This document shows positions 6,229 to 6,953 of a stretch of 6,953 nucleotides of DNA, in pieces. The DNA lies in NCBI GenBank assembly GCA_038326615.1, contig JBBQKF010000129.1:1-6953 (forward strand), written 5' to 3'. A model generated the notes under the pieces. It saw only the letters and a list, made by a program, of their open reading frames with translations, was not told the origin of the DNA and searched no databases. This DNA is from JBBQKF01 sp038326615 (GTDB lineage Bacteria > Bacillota > Clostridia > Saccharofermentanales > UBA5734). Position 1 is the stretch's first letter. Each line of letters opens with the position of its first letter. A program made the position numbers and the translations under genes.

Positions 6229-6953
6229 GCTCGCTGTTGTTAAAAAAATGAAGAAGTTTTTCGCTAATATCTTCGGCAGAAGGCAACAAGGCCTTATATG
6301 CTACCGGCAAGGTATTGCTTGTGTTGTATGTTGATACACCAATTGGGTGAGTTGCCGTTTCGAGCGAATATTCAACAATGGTGCGGTCTTTACTTTTACA
6401 AATAATAATACCAATAGCCGAATTTTCGTGCGGTAACTTCACTTGTTTGTTTAATAGGGTCAGGTAAAATTCCATTTTACCTTTATGTTCGGGTTCAAAC
6501 TCGCCAATTTTTAAGTCTATGGCTACAAGGCTTTGCAATTTGCGGTGAAACAGTAAAAGGTCAACACGGAATTCTTTATCGTTGACCCGTAATTTATATT
6601 GGTTCCCGATGAATGTGAAATCAGACCCCATTTCGAGCAAAAACTGGCGGATATTTTGAATTAAAGCTTGTTCGAGCTCACTCTCTGAATGTTCGTTAGC
6701 CAGATTAAGAAAATCAAATGTATAGTTGTCCTTTACGGCCAGCCAGGCTTGTTTCCGAATCGTTTCTGGTAGTACAGCATCAAAGTTGGTTTGATTGAGC
6801 AGGTATTTTTCGAAGGTTTTGTTCTCAACCTGATGGATCAACACATCTTTTGTCCAACCAAACTTATTGGTCGCCATGATGTAAAACTGGCGTTCCTGAC
6901 TGTTTTTGCATTTCGATAAAATAACCAGATGTTTTGTCCAGCTAATTTCTCCA
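6218..6953 (-). CDS. DUF1016/YhcG-family PD-(D/E)XK nuclease domain protein, N-terminus cut by the right window edge
   Basis: The frame runs to the right edge without a stop. 244 residues are visible, against roughly 340 usual for the family, so about 100 are missing. The ATG at 6877 is internal: codons upstream of it read ISWTKHLVILSKC and QERQFYIMATNKFGW, which match the conserved DUF1016 N-terminal pattern (SWT, ERxFY, GWS, then QI). The C-terminal nuclease part has ELEQALIQNI and FTFIGNQYKLRV, then RVDLLLFH (Asp at visible residue 131) and VAIDLKIGEFEPEHKGKMEFYL (Asp146, Lys148), giving a D...DxK active site. Most relatives I recall have ELK here, so Asp for Glu is a conservative variant. 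YhcG-like proteins are putative nucleases of unproven role, often next to type I R-M or mobile-element genes. The gene ends in TAA at 6220-6218, inside the start of hsdS. GC is higher than in the large ATPase gene. Confidence 0.9.
   Translation of the reverse strand, partial: GEISWTKHLVILSKCKNSQERQFYIMATNKFGWTKDVLIHQVENKTFEKYLLNQTNFDAVLPETIRKQAWLAVKDNYTFDFLNLANEHSESELEQALIQNIRQFLLEMGSDFTFIGNQYKLRVNDKEFRVDLLLFHRKLQSLVAIDLKIGEFEPEHKGKMEFYLTLLNKQVKLPHENSAIGIIICKSKDRTIVEYSLETATHPIGVSTYNTSNTLPVAYKALLPSAEDISEKLLHFFNNSELEN

Noticed and set aside
1..6953. CRISPR array, insertion sequence, tRNA-linked attachment site or terminator
   Set aside because: The window is coding almost throughout on one strand; no regularly spaced repeats, transposase, tRNA or stem-loop plus T-run between genes was seen.

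Overview
The window looks like the middle of a type I restriction-modification (R-M) operon carrying accessory defence-type genes. All recognisable genes are on the minus strand, so transcription runs from the right edge to the left edge. In that order they are: the 3' part of a DUF1016/YhcG-family PD-(D/E)XK nuclease gene (open at the right edge), hsdS (specificity subunit), a very large 1501-residue protein with an N-terminal GHKL/Hsp90-like ATPase of the sacsin / NO VEIN type and a C-terminal DUF3883 nuclease-like domain, and the first 139 codons of hsdR (open at the left edge). hsdM, the methyltransferase subunit, is not in the window and is expected upstream, past the right edge.

The genes are packed as one translationally coupled unit. 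DUF1016 and hsdS overlap by 11 nt, hsdS and the large ATPase gene are 1 nt apart, and the large gene overlaps hsdR by 4 nt (ATGA). No stretch lacks a gene, and I see no tRNA, rRNA, CRISPR array, transposase, terminator or convincing internal promoter.

The organism is probably a Bacteroidota member, but this is inference. It rests on the lack of Shine-Dalgarno-like sequences before the starts, the AT-rich coding sequence, and the general look of the HsdS and DUF1016 proteins. Nothing in the window fixes the taxon. Hand counts on a few 60-base lines give about 42-48% GC in hsdR, 33-47% in DUF1016 and 27-33% in the large ATPase gene, so the last may be a separately acquired cassette.

Functionally, HsdS would direct HsdM methylation and HsdR cleavage to a bipartite DNA site. 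The 1501-aa protein sits between specificity and restriction subunits, a place where extra anti-phage genes are often carried (prrC and the rlo genes are precedents). Its ATPase-plus-nuclease layout, about 1000 residues of unassigned middle region and obligatory co-expression with the R-M subunits make it the main candidate for an undescribed defence effector or R-M partner. The DUF1016 nuclease is a second accessory nuclease in the same operon.
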